From Salmonella enterica subsp. enterica serovar Choleraesuis (GTDB lineage Bacteria > Pseudomonadota > Gammaproteobacteria > Enterobacterales > Enterobacteriaceae), in assembly GCA_022846635.1 (NCBI GenBank), contig AP025685.1:1-64000 (forward strand): DNA of 64,000 nt, written 5' to 3'. Positions 42,319 through 55,814 of this stretch are shown one piece after another (position 1 is the first letter of the stretch; each line of letters starts with the position of its first letter). A program made the position numbers and the translations under genes. The notes under the pieces are model-generated. The model was given only the letters and a program-made list of their open reading frames with translations. It made no database searches and was not told the origin of the DNA.

Positions 42319-42960
42319 ATGAAACCGTATCAGCGCGACTTTATCGAGTTCGCCCTTAGCCGTCAGGTTCTGAAGTTTGGTGAGTTCACGTTGAAATCGG
42401 GTCGTAAAAGCCCTTACTTCTTCAATGCAGGCTTGTTTAATACCGGGCGCGACCTGGCCTTGCTGGGACGGTTTTATGCGGCAGCGCTAGTTGATTCAGA
42501 AATTGAATTCGATGTGTTGTTTGGACCAGCCTATAAGGGTATTCCCATCGCAACAACCACGGCGGTCTCCCTGGCGGAGAATCATCAGCTCGATGTACCG
42601 TACTGCTTTAACCGTAAAGAAGCTAAAGACCACGGTGAAGGCGGAAGCCTGGTTGGTAGCGCCCTGAGCGGGCGTATTATGCTGGTTGATGATGTGATAA
42701 CTGCGGGTACCGCAATTCGCGAATCGATGACGCTGATTCAATCTAATGGAGCCAGTCTGGCCGGGGTTCTGATTGCTCTCGACCGTCAGGAGCGCGGCCA
42801 GGGAACGCTTTCGGCGATCCAGGAAGTTGAGCGCGATTACGGTTGTAAGGTTATTTCAATTATTACGTTGAATGATCTGATTAGCTGGCTGGAAGAGAAG
42901 CCGGAGTATGCGGAGAATCTGGCGACAGTACGTGCTTATCGCGCTGAATTTGGCATCTAA
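42319..42960 (+). CDS. pyrE: Orotate phosphoribosyltransferase
   Basis: Converts orotate and PRPP to OMP in de novo pyrimidine synthesis. It is 213 residues, as in E. coli. The PRPP-binding motif is [16 protein letters not shown] (near 120-135), and the catalytic loop [11 protein letters not shown] is present. It sits downstream of the rph attenuator and converges on slmA. Confidence 0.99.
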   Translation: MKPYQRDFIEFALSRQVLKFGEFTLKSGRKSPYFFNAGLFNTGRDLALLGRFYAAALVDSEIEFDVLFGPAYKGIPIATTTAVSLAENHQLDVPYCFNRKEAKDHGEGGSLVGSALSGRIMLVDDVITAGTAIRESMTLIQSNGASLAGVLIALDRQERGQGTLSAIQEVERDYGCKVISIITLNDLISWLEEKPEYAENLATVRAYRAEFGI

Positions 42961-42967
42961 AATGAAG

Positions 42968-42985
42968 CCCCCGCTCAGGCGGGGG
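42968..42985. terminator. Hairpin between converging pyrE and slmA
   Basis: CCCCCGC and GCGGGGG pair around TCA immediately after the pyrE stop, and 8 bp before the slmA stop in the other direction. There is no T-tract, so it may act as an mRNA 3'-end stabiliser rather than a full terminator. Confidence 0.5.
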
Positions 42986-42992
42986 TGATAAC

Positions 42993-43589
42993 TCACTGTA
43001 GCTGGGCAAACACCAGTGGCCAGCGGGCATCAAACTCTTCGGTGGGGCGATAGCGAAACTCGCTGCGGACAAACCGGGAAAGCATCCCTTCGCAGAACGC
43101 CAGTAACTGACTGGCCAGCAAAGATTCGTCATTCTGATAGCCTTCACCTTCACGCATTTTTCGCTCACGTAAAACCTGGCGCAGCTGCGATTCAATACGC
43201 TCGAAAAGCTGGTTAATCCGGCCCTGCAAGCGGTCTTGTTCAAACATCAGCGCGTGGCCGGTTAAAATGCGGGTTAATCCGGGGTTACGTTCACCAAAAC
43301 CCAGAACCAACAAAACAATGAGCCGCAGACGTGCTTCGGTCTCTTTTTCATCTTTTAGTATGAGGTTGATGCGAGTAATCAGGCTGTCTTCAATAAACTC
43401 GATCAGACTGTCAAACATACGTGTTTTGCTAGGGAAGTGGCGATATAGCGCAGCTTCAGAAACCCCAACGGTAGCGGCTAGCTTGGCTGTAGTAATCCGC
43501 TGGCTGCCATCGCTGGACTCCAGCATTTGCGCGAGTGATTGCAGTATCTCTTCCCGACGATTCCGTTTCGCTGTCTGTTTTTCTGCCAT
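42993..43589 (-). CDS. slmA: Nucleoid occlusion factor SlmA
   Basis: A TetR-family DNA-binding protein that blocks FtsZ ring formation over the nucleoid. It is 198 residues, as in E. coli. The N-terminal helix-turn-helix is in [13 protein letters not shown] and [20 protein letters not shown]. The remaining helices match E. coli. It lies between pyrE (convergent) and dut, with 121 bp upstream to dut. Confidence 0.98.
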   Translation of the reverse strand: MAEKQTAKRNRREEILQSLAQMLESSDGSQRITTAKLAATVGVSEAALYRHFPSKTRMFDSLIEFIEDSLITRINLILKDEKETEARLRLIVLLVLGFGERNPGLTRILTGHALMFEQDRLQGRINQLFERIESQLRQVLRERKMREGEGYQNDESLLASQLLAFCEGMLSRFVRSEFRYRPTEEFDARWPLVFAQLQ

Positions 43590-43710
43590 GTAGTCAAATG
43601 CCCCTTAAAAAATCTTCACCCGGCGCGCACCCACGACATTACCGTGGGAAATCCCACGGCGTGTGTTTTTTTGCGTCGTTAAGCTGCTGTCGAAACAGCG
43701 GATATTCGGG

Positions 43711-44169
43711 TTACTGACGGCCTGAATGGCCAAAGCCACCTTCGCCACGTTCGGAGGCGTCAAAATCGGTGACGATATTAAACTCGGCCTGAACCACAGG
43801 GACAAAGACCATTTGAGCAATGCGCTCGCCGGGTTCAACGGTAAAGCTCTGCTGGCCACGGTTCCATACGGAAACCATCAACTGCCCCTGGTAGTCGGAG
43901 TCAATCAGCCCCACCAGGTTACCTAGTACGACGCCGTGCTTATGCCCAAGGCCAGAGCGCGGCAGAATGACGGCTGCCAGAGAGGGATCGGCGATATGGA
44001 TAGCAATACCGGTTGGTAACAGCGTTGTGGCACCAGGCGCCAGGTCGATGGCTTCATCCAGGCAGGCACGTAAATCCAGCCCTGCGGAGCCTTCGGTCGC
44101 ATAAGCCGGCAGTGGATATTGCTGGCCGATACGCGGATCCAGGATCTTAACGTCGATTTTTTTCTTCAT
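43711..44169 (-). CDS. dut: dUTP diphosphatase
   Basis: Hydrolyses dUTP to dUMP and pyrophosphate. It is 152 residues, as in E. coli. The five dUTPase motifs are readable: [45 protein letters not shown] and [10 protein letters not shown]. Its start overlaps the 3' end of coaBC by 23 bp, the conserved arrangement implying translational coupling. Confidence 0.99.
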   Translation of the reverse strand: MKKKIDVKILDPRIGQQYPLPAYATEGSAGLDLRACLDEAIDLAPGATTLLPTGIAIHIADPSLAAVILPRSGLGHKHGVVLGNLVGLIDSDYQGQLMVSVWNRGQQSFTVEPGERIAQMVFVPVVQAEFNIVTDFDASERGEGGFGHSGRQ

Positions 44170-45361
44170 AACGTGTCACAATCTCGTCGAGTAAAAGTTG
44201 GCCAAGGAGTGCCTTACTGGTGAGAGGTAAGACTTTATCTCCTTCCGGCCAAAATAGGTGAAGCGCGTTGTTATCACTATTAAACCCTTGATTCCCCTGC
44301 GATACGTCATTAGCGCAGATGAGATCAAGGTTTTTATTGATGCGTTTCTGGCGGGCGTATTCTTCCACATTATTTGTTTCTGCGGCAAACCCAACAACAA
44401 ATGGGCGGTTTTTTTGCAGTGCCGCCACGCCGGCAACGATATCCGGATTCTTCGTCAGCCGCAGCGTTACTTCGTCGCCCTGCTTCTTAATTTTTTTCGG
44501 GGCTACTTCAACGGCGCGATAGTCAGCCACCGCGGCACAGCCAATAAATATATTCTGGTGTGCTGCCTGCGCCTGTACGGCCGCTTCCATTTCCAGAGCT
44601 GATGAAACATCAATACGCTTAACGCCGGATGGTGTCGCTAGTGTTACCGGGCCGCTGACCAGAGTAACTTTGGCACCGCGTGCGGCTGCCGCTGCGGCAA
44701 TCGCATAACCCATCTTCCCGGAGCTGTGGTTTGAAATATAACGTACCGGGTCCAGGGCTTCACGAGTCGGGCCAGCAGTAATCATAATACTCAGGTGGTT
44801 AAGGTCATTACGGGCGCTGAAATGTTTCTCGGCCTGTTCGACTATTTCTAGCGGATCAATCATCCGCCCAGGCCCTATATCGCCGCACGCCTGACTGCCG
44901 CTGTCCGGGCCCCATGCACTAATGCCGCGGCTGGCCAGCAGCTGGATATTATGTTGCGTTGCCGCTGCGCGATACATCTGCTGATTCATGGCCGGAACAA
45001 TAACGACCGGGGCCGGAGTGGCAAGACAGATGGTGCTGACCAGATCGTTAGCCATACCTGCAGCTACCCGAGCTATAAGGTCGGCGGTCGCGGGGGCCAG
45101 GATTACCATATCAGCCCATTTTCCCAGCTCAATATGACCCATTGCAGCTTCTGCCGCAGGGTCTAGCAGGCTGTCAGAAACCGGGAATCCAGAAACAGCC
45201 TGGAGCGACAGTGGGGTGATAAATGCTTTTGCGGCTTCGGTCATCGCGACCCTAACCTCTGCACCGCGTTCCCGAAGACGGCGCACCAGTTCCGGGGTTT
45301 TATAGGCGGCAATGCCCCCGCTTACACCCAGTACTATTTTTTTGCCTGTCAGCCCGTTCAT
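44147..45361 (-). CDS. coaBC: Bifunctional phosphopantothenoylcysteine decarboxylase/synthase
   Basis: Two steps of coenzyme A synthesis: CoaB joins phosphopantothenate and cysteine, CoaC decarboxylates. It is 404 residues (E. coli 406). The N-terminal flavodoxin-like CoaC domain holds [10 protein letters not shown], the PAMNQQMY active-site motif and a catalytic His near [10 protein letters not shown]. The C-terminal CoaB domain includes [26 protein letters not shown]-type sequence and the KKIKK loop. It is upstream of dut and divergent from radC. Confidence 0.98.
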   Translation of the reverse strand: MNGLTGKKIVLGVSGGIAAYKTPELVRRLRERGAEVRVAMTEAAKAFITPLSLQAVSGFPVSDSLLDPAAEAAMGHIELGKWADMVILAPATADLIARVAAGMANDLVSTICLATPAPVVIVPAMNQQMYRAAATQHNIQLLASRGISAWGPDSGSQACGDIGPGRMIDPLEIVEQAEKHFSARNDLNHLSIMITAGPTREALDPVRYISNHSSGKMGYAIAAAAAARGAKVTLVSGPVTLATPSGVKRIDVSSALEMEAAVQAQAAHQNIFIGCAAVADYRAVEVAPKKIKKQGDEVTLRLTKNPDIVAGVAALQKNRPFVVGFAAETNNVEEYARQKRINKNLDLICANDVSQGNQGFNSDNNALHLFWPEGDKVLPLTSKALLGQLLLDEIVTRYEEKNRR

Positions 45362-45534
45362 GGTTAATTCCTGTTTGTAGTTCCGGCAGAAGGTATCACT
45401 TTATCATATTTGCCGTTGTCGACATTGGTGTGACAGGGAAACAGATTGCGAGCCTGATTCAGAGACTGAAATAGTTTGCTCGTAGCTGCCTTTTCGCTAT
45501 GGAAGAGTAGGGGAATTCGAAAAGGGAGTCTGCA

Positions 45535-46206
45535 ATGAAGAAATATCAGGGCGTCCTGAATGGGCCGCGAGAAAAGCTTATGAAATACGGGTCTGGCTCA
45601 TTAACTGATGAGGAGTTGCTGGCGCTTTTTTTACGTACAGGCGTGTGCGGTACCCCGGTTTTGTCGTTAGCTCGTCAGCTAATACATCAGTTTGGGTCAT
45701 TGCATCAGCTGTTAAAGGCTGATTTCTCACGGTTCGATAGTGTGAAAGGAATTGGTATAGCAAAGTATGCTCAGCTTAACGCAATAGCCGAGCTGGCACG
45801 GCGTTTTTATAGTTCACAGGTTGCAGAGGAGAAACCGTTACTTACCCCGCTGATGGTTAAGGAATTTTTATCAAGCCAGTTATGTGGAGAGGAGCGCGAG
45901 ATCTTTGTCGTGATCTTTATGGATAACCAGCATCGGGTTATTCATCATGTAAGAATGTTCTCTGGAACTGTTGACCGGGTAGAAGTGCATCCCAGGGAAA
46001 TTGTACGCGAAGCGATGAAAGTGAATGCCGTGGCGGTAATTCTGGCGCATAATCACCCGTCAGGTTACGCCGAACCGAGTCAGGCCGATCGTCTGATGAC
46101 CAAACGGATAGTTGAAAGCTGTCAAATGCTGGATATTCGTGTTCTTGACCATGTGGTTATTGGTCGTGGTTCTAGCGTATCATTTGCTGAACGCGGTTTA
46201 ATTTAG
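45535..46206 (+). CDS. radC: RadC family JAB/MPN domain protein
   Basis: A 223-residue protein (E. coli RadC 222) with an N-terminal helix-hairpin-helix region ([17 protein letters not shown]) and a C-terminal JAMM domain with the metal motif HNHPSG (near 173) plus downstream Asp in SQADRL. Despite its name it is not required for repair in E. coli, and its activity is unclear. It precedes rpmB as in E. coli. Confidence 0.96.
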   Translation: MKKYQGVLNGPREKLMKYGSGSLTDEELLALFLRTGVCGTPVLSLARQLIHQFGSLHQLLKADFSRFDSVKGIGIAKYAQLNAIAELARRFYSSQVAEEKPLLTPLMVKEFLSSQLCGEEREIFVVIFMDNQHRVIHHVRMFSGTVDRVEVHPREIVREAMKVNAVAVILAHNHPSGYAEPSQADRLMTKRIVESCQMLDIRVLDHVVIGRGSSVSFAERGLI

Positions 46207-46248
46207 CCCTGAACAGGCGATCCATGGGGATCTTTGTCTGTTCGGGAC

Positions 46249-46277
46249 TTGAGCACATTCAAGAGTCAGCGTATACT
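46249..46277 (+). promoter_or_regulatory. Promoter of rpmBG
   Basis: TTGAGC (46249-46254) and TATACT (46272-46277) are separated by 17 bp, a near-ideal sigma-70 promoter. The predicted leader of about 135 nt before rpmB can form alternative stems, notably TTGGGCCTGG (46309-46318) with CCAGGCCAA (46347-46355). Confidence 0.8.
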
Positions 46278-46400
46278 ACGCCACCTTTGAGAATCTCGGG
46301 TTTGGCGTTTGGGCCTGGCATACGCGAGTTCAAATGAACCGAGAAACCAGGCCAACAGGCCTGACGAGGCTGCCAAAACCCTATACGAAGCTCGAGCTAA

Positions 46401-46658
<258 letters not shown>

Positions 46659-46668
46659 GAGGAGCTAA

Positions 46669-46839
<171 letters not shown>

Positions 46840-46859
46840 TTTTAGTGGATTGTGAAAAG

Positions 46860-46883
46860 ACCCGGCTATGGCCGGGTTTTTTT
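46860..46883 (+). terminator. Terminator of rpmBG
   Basis: ACCCGGC, a TATG loop and GCCGGGT are followed by six T residues, about 20 bp after the rpmG stop. Confidence 0.95.
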
Positions 46884-47041
46884 ATGCCCGCAGCGCCCCC
46901 ACATTATCAAACGTAATAAGCTCCAGCCGATAACTTATGGCTATGGCTTACTTTTAATAAAACCTGAGTGGGTCTGGTATATCGGTAAAATATTAGGGCC
47001 GCTTTTATCAAGGCAGGTGCAGTTCTGCCTGTGGAGAAGAT

Positions 47042-49618
<2,577 letters not shown>

Positions 49619-50023
49619 AATCAGTCGCAGTCCAGGGAACGTGACGTGGATTCTAAGTATTTAACGGGTTCTTTACCATTACTTTTGCCAGTCAGAACAC
49701 GATTTTAGTGGAAAAAAAGGCATAACTCCTTGTAATTTTGTTTTTTTATTGAATATATATTCATTTTTTTGAATAAAATGATGCTTAAATTGCGGGAAAT
49801 ATTCGCCAGTCAATTACATCAATAGGGGGAAATGGAATTTATCTTATTGATAAAAGCTAGTTTTTAGCGATATGTGGTGGCTTGCCTGGAATGTCGGTTT
49901 GTACAGCAAGAAATGGTACACTATCCCCTATCTATTGAGAGTAGTCAGTGAACAGGTTGCTGTGAGCCTGGGGCGGTAGCATGCCATTTTTTGGCGATGC
50001 CTGATGAAGCTAACGATGAAGAG
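49619..50023. other. Divergent waaA/waaQ control region
   Basis: This 405-bp AT-rich region separates waaA from waaQ. It carries a possible -10 TACACT (49917-49922) for the core operon, the JUMPstart/ops element (49946-49984), and an eight-codon frame (MPFFGDA) starting at 49981 just after ops. No other gene is apparent. Confidence 0.7.
49946..49984 (+). promoter_or_regulatory. JUMPstart with ops element (RfaH recruitment site)
   Basis: A 39-bp JUMPstart-like sequence begins CAGTGAACAGGTTGCTGTGA and ends with GGCGGTAGC, containing the 8-bp ops core GGCGGTAG at 49972-49979. RfaH binds paused polymerase at ops and prevents early termination of long LPS, capsule and hemolysin operons. Its presence indicates that waaQ through the last glycosyltransferase form one RfaH-dependent transcript. 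Confidence 0.93.
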
Positions 50024-51112
50024 ATGCGTGTGGATAAGCCATTCAACCGAATTTTGATTATTAAAATGCGTTTTCACGGGGATATGCTGTTAACCACCCC
50101 GGTTATTAGCACCCTTAAACGGCGCTATCCTGACGCAAAAATAGATATGCTGTTATATCAGGATACCATCCCCATCCTCTCTGAAAACCCGGATATCAAC
50201 GCCTTTTACGGCCTGAAAAATAAAGGCAGTAAAACCGGTGAGAAGATTAGTAACTTCTTAGAAACGGTAAAAAGCTTACGCGGCAATCACTATGATTTGA
50301 TAGTTAATCTGACTGACCAGTGGATGGTTGCCTTGCTAGTCCGAATGCTGCCTGCGAAGGTAAAGCTCACTCAGGATTACGCACATCGCCAGAGCAACTT
50401 CTGGAAAAAGAGCTTTACCCATCTGGTACCGCGACAAATGACCAACGTTGTAGAGTCTAACCTCTCGACTCTGGCCCCGCTGGGGATCTGTCCAGATGAC
50501 TGGTTTGCTGAAACAACAATGTATTACCAGCCCGAGCATCGTGAGGCTATTCAGAAACGGCTCAACGCCGCTGGAGTCAGCGGCCCTTACGTTGTTATTC
50601 AACCCACGGCCCGCCAGCTTTTCAAATGCTGGGATGACGAAAAATTCTCCCAAGTGATTGATGCTCTGGCCGATCGCGGTTATCCGGTGGTTCTCACGTC
50701 CGGGCCGGGTAAAGAGGATTTGGATTGTATTGAGCATATAGCCGCAGGCTGCAGGCAGCGGCCAGTGACAGCCCTGGCGGGGAAAACGTCTTTTCCGGAG
50801 CTTGGGGCGTTAATTGACGGGGCATCATTATTTATCGGCGTTGACTCTGCACCGATGCACATTGCTGCTGCGGTTAAAACGCCGATAGTTTGCTTATTTG
50901 GCGCGACAGATCATATTTTCTGGCGGCCATGGAGCCAGCAAGCCATTCAATTTTGGGCGGGTGATTATGCGCCGATGCCACCGCGTGAAGAGCGTAACCG
51001 CAATACGCGCTATCTCTCCGTCATACCTGCCGCAGACGTTATAGCTGCAACAGAAAAGCTTCTGCCACAACCGGTATCGACTGAAACGGCATCGATGGAT
51101 AACGGATTATGA
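50024..51112 (+). CDS. waaQ: LPS heptosyltransferase III WaaQ
   Basis: Adds the side-branch heptose III to heptose II of the inner core. It is a GT9 enzyme aligned with E. coli WaaQ from FNRILIIKMRFHGDMLLTTPVI onwards. The C-terminal ADP-heptose site has GVDSAPMHIAAA and the LFGATDHIFWRPW block. I chose the ATG at 50024 (362 residues, preceded by GAAGAG). An ATG at 49997 or TTG at 49991 would add 9-11 residues without family support. E. coli WaaQ is about 344 aa, and the extra length is at both ends. It overlaps waaG by 4 bp. Confidence 0.95.
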   Translation: MRVDKPFNRILIIKMRFHGDMLLTTPVISTLKRRYPDAKIDMLLYQDTIPILSENPDINAFYGLKNKGSKTGEKISNFLETVKSLRGNHYDLIVNLTDQWMVALLVRMLPAKVKLTQDYAHRQSNFWKKSFTHLVPRQMTNVVESNLSTLAPLGICPDDWFAETTMYYQPEHREAIQKRLNAAGVSGPYVVIQPTARQLFKCWDDEKFSQVIDALADRGYPVVLTSGPGKEDLDCIEHIAAGCRQRPVTALAGKTSFPELGALIDGASLFIGVDSAPMHIAAAVKTPIVCLFGATDHIFWRPWSQQAIQFWAGDYAPMPPREERNRNTRYLSVIPAADVIAATEKLLPQPVSTETASMDNGL

Positions 51113-52233
51113 TCGTAGCCTTCTGTTTATATAAGTATTTCCCCTATGGCGGCCTGCAGCGCGACTTCCTGCGAATTGCACGCACGGTGGCTGAACGAGG
51201 TCATCAGGTACGGGTTTATGCTTATTCCTGGGAAGGGGAAAGGCCTGCTGAGTTAGACATTATTCTGGTGCCGGTAAAAGCCCGTACTAACCATGGACGT
51301 AACGCAGAATACTATCAGTGGGTTCAGGCGCATTTACAGCAGCATCCCGCCGACAGAGTAGTGGGCTTTAATAAAATGCCTGGGCTGGATGTCTACTATG
51401 CCGCAGATGTTTGCTATGCCGAAAAGGTCGCTCGTGAGAAGGGCTTCTTCTACAAGCTGACCGGGCGCTATAAGCACTATGCCGGGTTTGAGAAAGCGGT
51501 ATTCCATCTGGGGGCCAGAACCGAGCTTTTGATGCTAACTGATGCCCAGATTGCGGACTTTAAAAAACATTACCATACGGAATCCCATCGGTTTCATATC
51601 CTGCCTCCCGGTATTTATCCGGAGCGCCGATATGACCAACTGCCAGAAGGTGCCAGAGCCCAAATCAGGCAAAAAAATGGTATCCAGGCCGGGCAATTTT
51701 TACTGTTGCAGGTAGGTTCCGATTTTCGGCGTAAAGGCGTAGATCGAACAATTAGTGCCGTAGCAGCGTTACCTGAAAGTATCCGTAGCCGGGTGAAATT
51801 ACTGGTAGTTGGTCAGGATAAACCGGATCGCTTTAGAGCCCAGGCTGAGAAATCAGGCATTGGAGCACAGGTAGAGTTTTTTGCCGGCCGGGACGACGTC
51901 TCTGAGCTGATGGCTGGGGCCGATCTGCTGCTCCATCCTGCCTACCAGGAAGCGGCGGGCATTGTGTTGCTGGAAGCAATTGCCGGTGGATTACCTGTTC
52001 TGGTGACCAGCGTCTGCGGATATGCCCACTACATTGATAAGGCCCGGTGCGGAGTGGTTATTGGGCAGCCATTCGTTCAGGACGAATTGAACCAGGCCCT
52101 TGAGAAAGGGTTGACAGATACCGGGCTACGGCAGCAATGGGCGGCGAATGCGCGCCACTATGCCGATACACAGGATATATACAGCCTGCCTGAGCGGGCG
52201 GCTGATATCATTTTAGGTGAGATTGATGGTTGA
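51109..52233 (+). CDS. waaG: LPS glucosyltransferase I WaaG
   Basis: Adds the first outer-core glucose to heptose II. A GT4 enzyme of 374 residues, as in E. coli. The N-terminus [19 protein letters not shown] has the conserved GG loop, and EX7E is seen as [19 protein letters not shown] in the C-terminal Rossmann half. ATG overlaps the waaQ stop (ATGA), and waaP begins inside its last codons. Confidence 0.98.
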   Translation: MIVAFCLYKYFPYGGLQRDFLRIARTVAERGHQVRVYAYSWEGERPAELDIILVPVKARTNHGRNAEYYQWVQAHLQQHPADRVVGFNKMPGLDVYYAADVCYAEKVAREKGFFYKLTGRYKHYAGFEKAVFHLGARTELLMLTDAQIADFKKHYHTESHRFHILPPGIYPERRYDQLPEGARAQIRQKNGIQAGQFLLLQVGSDFRRKGVDRTISAVAALPESIRSRVKLLVVGQDKPDRFRAQAEKSGIGAQVEFFAGRDDVSELMAGADLLLHPAYQEAAGIVLLEAIAGGLPVLVTSVCGYAHYIDKARCGVVIGQPFVQDELNQALEKGLTDTGLRQQWAANARHYADTQDIYSLPERAADIILGEIDG

Positions 52234-53023
52234 ACTGAAAGAACCACTTGCCAGTTTATGGCGTGGTAAAGATGCCTTCGCCGAAGTTGAAAAGCTTAAT
52301 GGCGAGGTTTTCCGGGCGCTTGAAACTCGCCGTACGCTGCGTTTTGAAATTGACGGGCGCAGCTATTTTTTAAAACTGCATTACGGCACTACGTGGAAAG
52401 AGGTCATAAAAAACCTGATTTCACTGCGACTGCCGGTGCTGGGCGCAGACCGCGAGTGGAAGGCTATTCACCGCCTGAAAGAGCTCGGCGTAGATACCAT
52501 GAAAGGAATTGGTTTTGGCCAGAAAGGGCTGAACCCGGTTCGCCGAACCTCTTTTATCATTACTGAAGATTTAACGCCGACTATCAGCCTGGAGGATTAT
52601 TGCGCTGACTGGCTCACCCAGCCGCCGAACGTTAAAACTAAGCGTATGATTATTCAGCGGGTTGCTGAAATGGTGCGTAAGATGCACCAGGGTGGTGTAA
52701 ACCATCGTGATTGCTATATTTGTCACTTTCTTCTTCATCTGCCGTTTGATGGTCAGGAAGAGCAGCTCAAAATATCAGTTATCGATCTTCATCGTTCGCA
52801 AATCAGAGATAAGGTTCCGCAGCGCTGGCGCGATAAAGACCTAATTGGGCTATATTTCTCCTCATTAAATATAGGTCTCACGAATCGGGATATCTATCGG
52901 TTCCTGCGTACATATAGTAATGATAGCTTAAAGAATATTTTTAAAAACGAATCCGAGCTATTCAATATAGCGCGTACTAAAGCTGATAAGATTCGTGAAA
53001 GAACGATAAGAAAATCACTGTAG
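52226..53023 (+). CDS. waaP: LPS core heptose I kinase WaaP (RfaP)
   Basis: Phosphorylates heptose I with ATP, which stabilises the outer membrane. It is 265 residues, as in E. coli. The kinase fold shows FLKLHYGT with the ATP-binding Lys, [12 protein letters not shown] with the catalytic Asp, and VIDLHRSQ as the metal-binding motif. The start is the ATG at 52226, overlapping the waaG end. A start at 52217 adds three residues and is not favoured. Confidence 0.98.
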   Translation: MVELKEPLASLWRGKDAFAEVEKLNGEVFRALETRRTLRFEIDGRSYFLKLHYGTTWKEVIKNLISLRLPVLGADREWKAIHRLKELGVDTMKGIGFGQKGLNPVRRTSFIITEDLTPTISLEDYCADWLTQPPNVKTKRMIIQRVAEMVRKMHQGGVNHRDCYICHFLLHLPFDGQEEQLKISVIDLHRSQIRDKVPQRWRDKDLIGLYFSSLNIGLTNRDIYRFLRTYSNDSLKNIFKNESELFNIARTKADKIRERTIRKSL

Positions 53024-53036
53024 CCGGGTAAATATC

Positions 53037-54041
53037 ATGCAATGGCCAGAACAGAAATTTGTTACCAGAACAATTGAGTTAAATGCCCCACAGAATGGTG
53101 ACACTTCAGACTATCAGTACATTGCATATGGTACTGACGGTAACTTTATGATGGGATGTGCGGTCTCTATTGCTTCTGTTATGCAACAGAATCCGCAGGG
53201 TAAATTTGTTTTCAATATATTTACTAATGCGGTTTCTGAGGATTACCAACAAAAATTTTTGGCTCTGGCTAAAGAGTTTAATAGCATAGTCATCATCCAT
53301 TTATTGAATGCTGAATCCTTATCACATTTACCAACGAATAAGTTATGGTCATCGGCAATTTATTATCGCTTTCTTATAGCGGATTTTTTCGCCGGGCTGG
53401 TTAACAAAGTCCTTTATTTGGATTCAGACATTGTATGCAACAATGACATTAGTTCACTTTGGGACATTGATTTAACCGATAAGCTTTGTGCGGCCGCTCC
53501 TGAGAGGACGAAAGATTGGTGGACAAGTCGAGCAGATACTCTGCATTGTCCGGTACTGAAGGACGGTTATTTTAACAGCGGCGTGATGCTTATTGAAGTT
53601 CAGAACTGGGCTGCTAATAGCATCACGCAAAAAGCAATGGCTGCATTAGCTGAACCGGAAATAGTTGCTCGCTTAACATATTACGATCAAGATATTTTGA
53701 ACTTGATTTGTGCTGGGGAAGTTTATTTCCTGGAGCAAAAATATAATGAGCAATATAGCATTAACTATGAACTTCAGGGTCGCCATAAAAATCCTATTAA
53801 CTCAGCATCAGTATTTATTCATTATATTGGGCCCACTAAACCGTGGCATCGTTGGGTCAGTTACCCGTGCTGCAATTATTTTTTAAAAGCAAAAAATAAT
53901 TCGCCGTGGGGAGATGATGATTTACTGGCTCCTAGTAATCCTAGCCAGTGGCGTTATGCTGCGAAGCATTTTTATAAACAGGGACACTATTTGCAGGTTT
54001 TACAGAGCTATATTCGTTACTTTTTACTTAAAATACTCTGA
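53037..54041 (+). CDS. waaO: LPS alpha-1,3-glycosyltransferase (WaaO/WaaI type, GT8)
   Basis: A GT8 enzyme of 334 residues that adds the second outer-core hexose. The DxD motif is LYLDSDIVC, and the GT8 region FNSGVMLIEVQNW and the C-terminal HYIGPTKPWHRWV are conserved. Family members use UDP-glucose (WaaO) or UDP-galactose (WaaI), and the sugar cannot be told from sequence by eye. The base composition becomes AT-rich from about here to waaL, the usual state of variable LPS outer-core loci. Confidence 0.88.
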   Translation: MQWPEQKFVTRTIELNAPQNGDTSDYQYIAYGTDGNFMMGCAVSIASVMQQNPQGKFVFNIFTNAVSEDYQQKFLALAKEFNSIVIIHLLNAESLSHLPTNKLWSSAIYYRFLIADFFAGLVNKVLYLDSDIVCNNDISSLWDIDLTDKLCAAAPERTKDWWTSRADTLHCPVLKDGYFNSGVMLIEVQNWAANSITQKAMAALAEPEIVARLTYYDQDILNLICAGEVYFLEQKYNEQYSINYELQGRHKNPINSASVFIHYIGPTKPWHRWVSYPCCNYFLKAKNNSPWGDDDLLAPSNPSQWRYAAKHFYKQGHYLQVLQSYIRYFLLKIL

Positions 54042-54051
54042 GTAATTATAT

Positions 54052-55089
54052 ATGGACTATAACTTATCTGAATCAATATCTAATATTAAAAAAATAGATT
54101 ATACCCAAGGGATTATACAGGGTAGTGAATTAAATGTCGTATATGGAGTAGATAGAAATTACGAGCTTGGCGTTGCAATTTCAATTACTTCATTGTTGAT
54201 ACACAACCAGAGTAGCTTTTTTAATTTTCATATATTTATAGATGAGTTAGATAGCAAATATATCTCCAGGCTTGACGAGTTAGCTGAGCAATATAAAACA
54301 AAAATATCTTTATACTTGGTCGATAAAAATCACTTTATAAACTTGCCGAATAGTAAAGTTTGGTCTCATGCCATGTATTTCCGTTTGCTTGGTTTTGATT
54401 ATCTTAGACAATTTTGTTCCAAAGCGCTCTACCTCGACGCTGATGTTATTTGCAAAGGGAATATTGATGGTTTATTTTCTACTAAATTTGAGTCTAATAT
54501 AGCCATTGTTATTGAAGATATCCTAAAAATAGACCAAAGATTCTCTGAGTCAAGTTTGTCAATATTTCCAAAAAATATCACCTACTTTAACTCGGGTGTA
54601 ATGTATGTTGATTTAGATGCATGGCATATTGAAAATATAACTAATAAGGCAATTGGTTTACTTAATGACCCAATTATATGCGAGAAAATAAAATATCCAG
54701 ACCAAGATGTTCTTAATATTTTATTAAATGATAAAGTGATCTACGTATCCAGTAATTATAACACAATATATTCTTTAAAGTCCGAGTTATTAGATAAAAC
54801 CCATCAAGAATATAAAAAAACAATAAAGGATGAGACTGTTTTAATTCATTATACTGGTATAACAAAGCCGTGGCATGTCTGGGCCAGATATAGTGCTAAC
54901 TCCTATTTTGACTTGGCCTATCTGGCCTCGCCGTGGCGAAATGAAACCAAAAAGAAAGCATTTACAATAAATGAGTTTAAAAAAAGATATAAGCATGAAT
55001 TAGCCCAGAGGAATTATATTTCTGGATTGCTGTATGGACTTTATTATAATATGCTGAAATTAAAAAAGAGAATTAATATTGATGATTGA
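54052..55089 (+). CDS. LPS core glycosyltransferase (WaaJ/WaaR type, GT8)
   Basis: A 345-residue GT8 protein. The DxD is LYLDADVIC, the acceptor-loop region has FNSGVMYVDLDAWHIEN, and the C-terminal block YKKTIKDETVLIHYTGITKPWH closely resembles WaaJ proteins. It should add a hexose to the second or third outer-core sugar. The C-terminal Glyco_transf_8C domain (SPWRN and KRYKHELAQRNYISG) is complete. It is 10 bp after waaO, and its stop overlaps the start of waaY. Confidence 0.85.
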   Translation: MDYNLSESISNIKKIDYTQGIIQGSELNVVYGVDRNYELGVAISITSLLIHNQSSFFNFHIFIDELDSKYISRLDELAEQYKTKISLYLVDKNHFINLPNSKVWSHAMYFRLLGFDYLRQFCSKALYLDADVICKGNIDGLFSTKFESNIAIVIEDILKIDQRFSESSLSIFPKNITYFNSGVMYVDLDAWHIENITNKAIGLLNDPIICEKIKYPDQDVLNILLNDKVIYVSSNYNTIYSLKSELLDKTHQEYKKTIKDETVLIHYTGITKPWHVWARYSANSYFDLAYLASPWRNETKKKAFTINEFKKRYKHELAQRNYISGLLYGLYYNMLKLKKRINIDD

Positions 55090-55774
55090 AAATTATAAGT
55101 ATAAAGGATTTGTCGTTTATACTAAAAACGATACTGAAGTATATAAAAATATACTCAAGGACATTCTTAAATATAATTTCACTACTTTAAAAGTTCTCAG
55201 GAATATCGATGATACAAAAGTTTCTTTGATTGATACTCCATACGGGAAATTTGTTTTCAAAGTTTTCGCGCCTAAAAACAAAAAGGCTGAGCGCTTTTTT
55301 AAATCTTTTGTTCGGGGCGATTATTATAAGAATTTAATTATACAAACCGATCGAATTAGAAATTTGGGGAACAATTTCCCTAATGACTTTTATTTACTAG
55401 CAGAAAGGAAAGTATTTAATTACGCCAGCGTTTTCATCATGCTGATAGAATACATAGAGGGCGTGGAATTAAGTGATCTTGATGAGATAACTGATAAGGT
55501 ACGAAACGAAATAAAAGAATCAATGAAACAATTACATGCTCAGGGAATGTTATCTGGTGATCCTCATAAAGGGAATTTTATTATCAGTAACAATGGTGTT
55601 CGAATTATAGATCTTTCCGGAAAAAGTTGCAGTGGACAACTTAAGGCCAAAGATAGAATAGCAATGGAAAGACACCTTAATATTAAAAATGAAATTTATG
55701 ATGTTGGTTATTACATGGTTATATATAAACTAAAACTCCGCAACCTCATAAAAAAAATCAAGAGAAAAGAGTGA
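55082..55774 (+). CDS. waaY: LPS core heptose II kinase WaaY
   Basis: Phosphorylates heptose II, after WaaP and WaaQ have acted. It is 230 residues (E. coli 232). The kinase-like motifs are FVFKVFAP with the ATP-binding Lys, SGDPHKGNFII with the catalytic Asp, and IIDLSGK with the metal-binding Asp. The ATG at 55082 overlaps the 3' end of the previous gene, so translation is coupled. Together with waaP and waaQ it defines a phosphorylated inner core. Confidence 0.94.
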   Translation: MIENYKYKGFVVYTKNDTEVYKNILKDILKYNFTTLKVLRNIDDTKVSLIDTPYGKFVFKVFAPKNKKAERFFKSFVRGDYYKNLIIQTDRIRNLGNNFPNDFYLLAERKVFNYASVFIMLIEYIEGVELSDLDEITDKVRNEIKESMKQLHAQGMLSGDPHKGNFIISNNGVRIIDLSGKSCSGQLKAKDRIAMERHLNIKNEIYDVGYYMVIYKLKLRNLIKKIKRKE

Positions 55775-55814
55775 GAGTGCAACTTATAATATTTAATAAA
55801 TGCGTGGAGCATAT

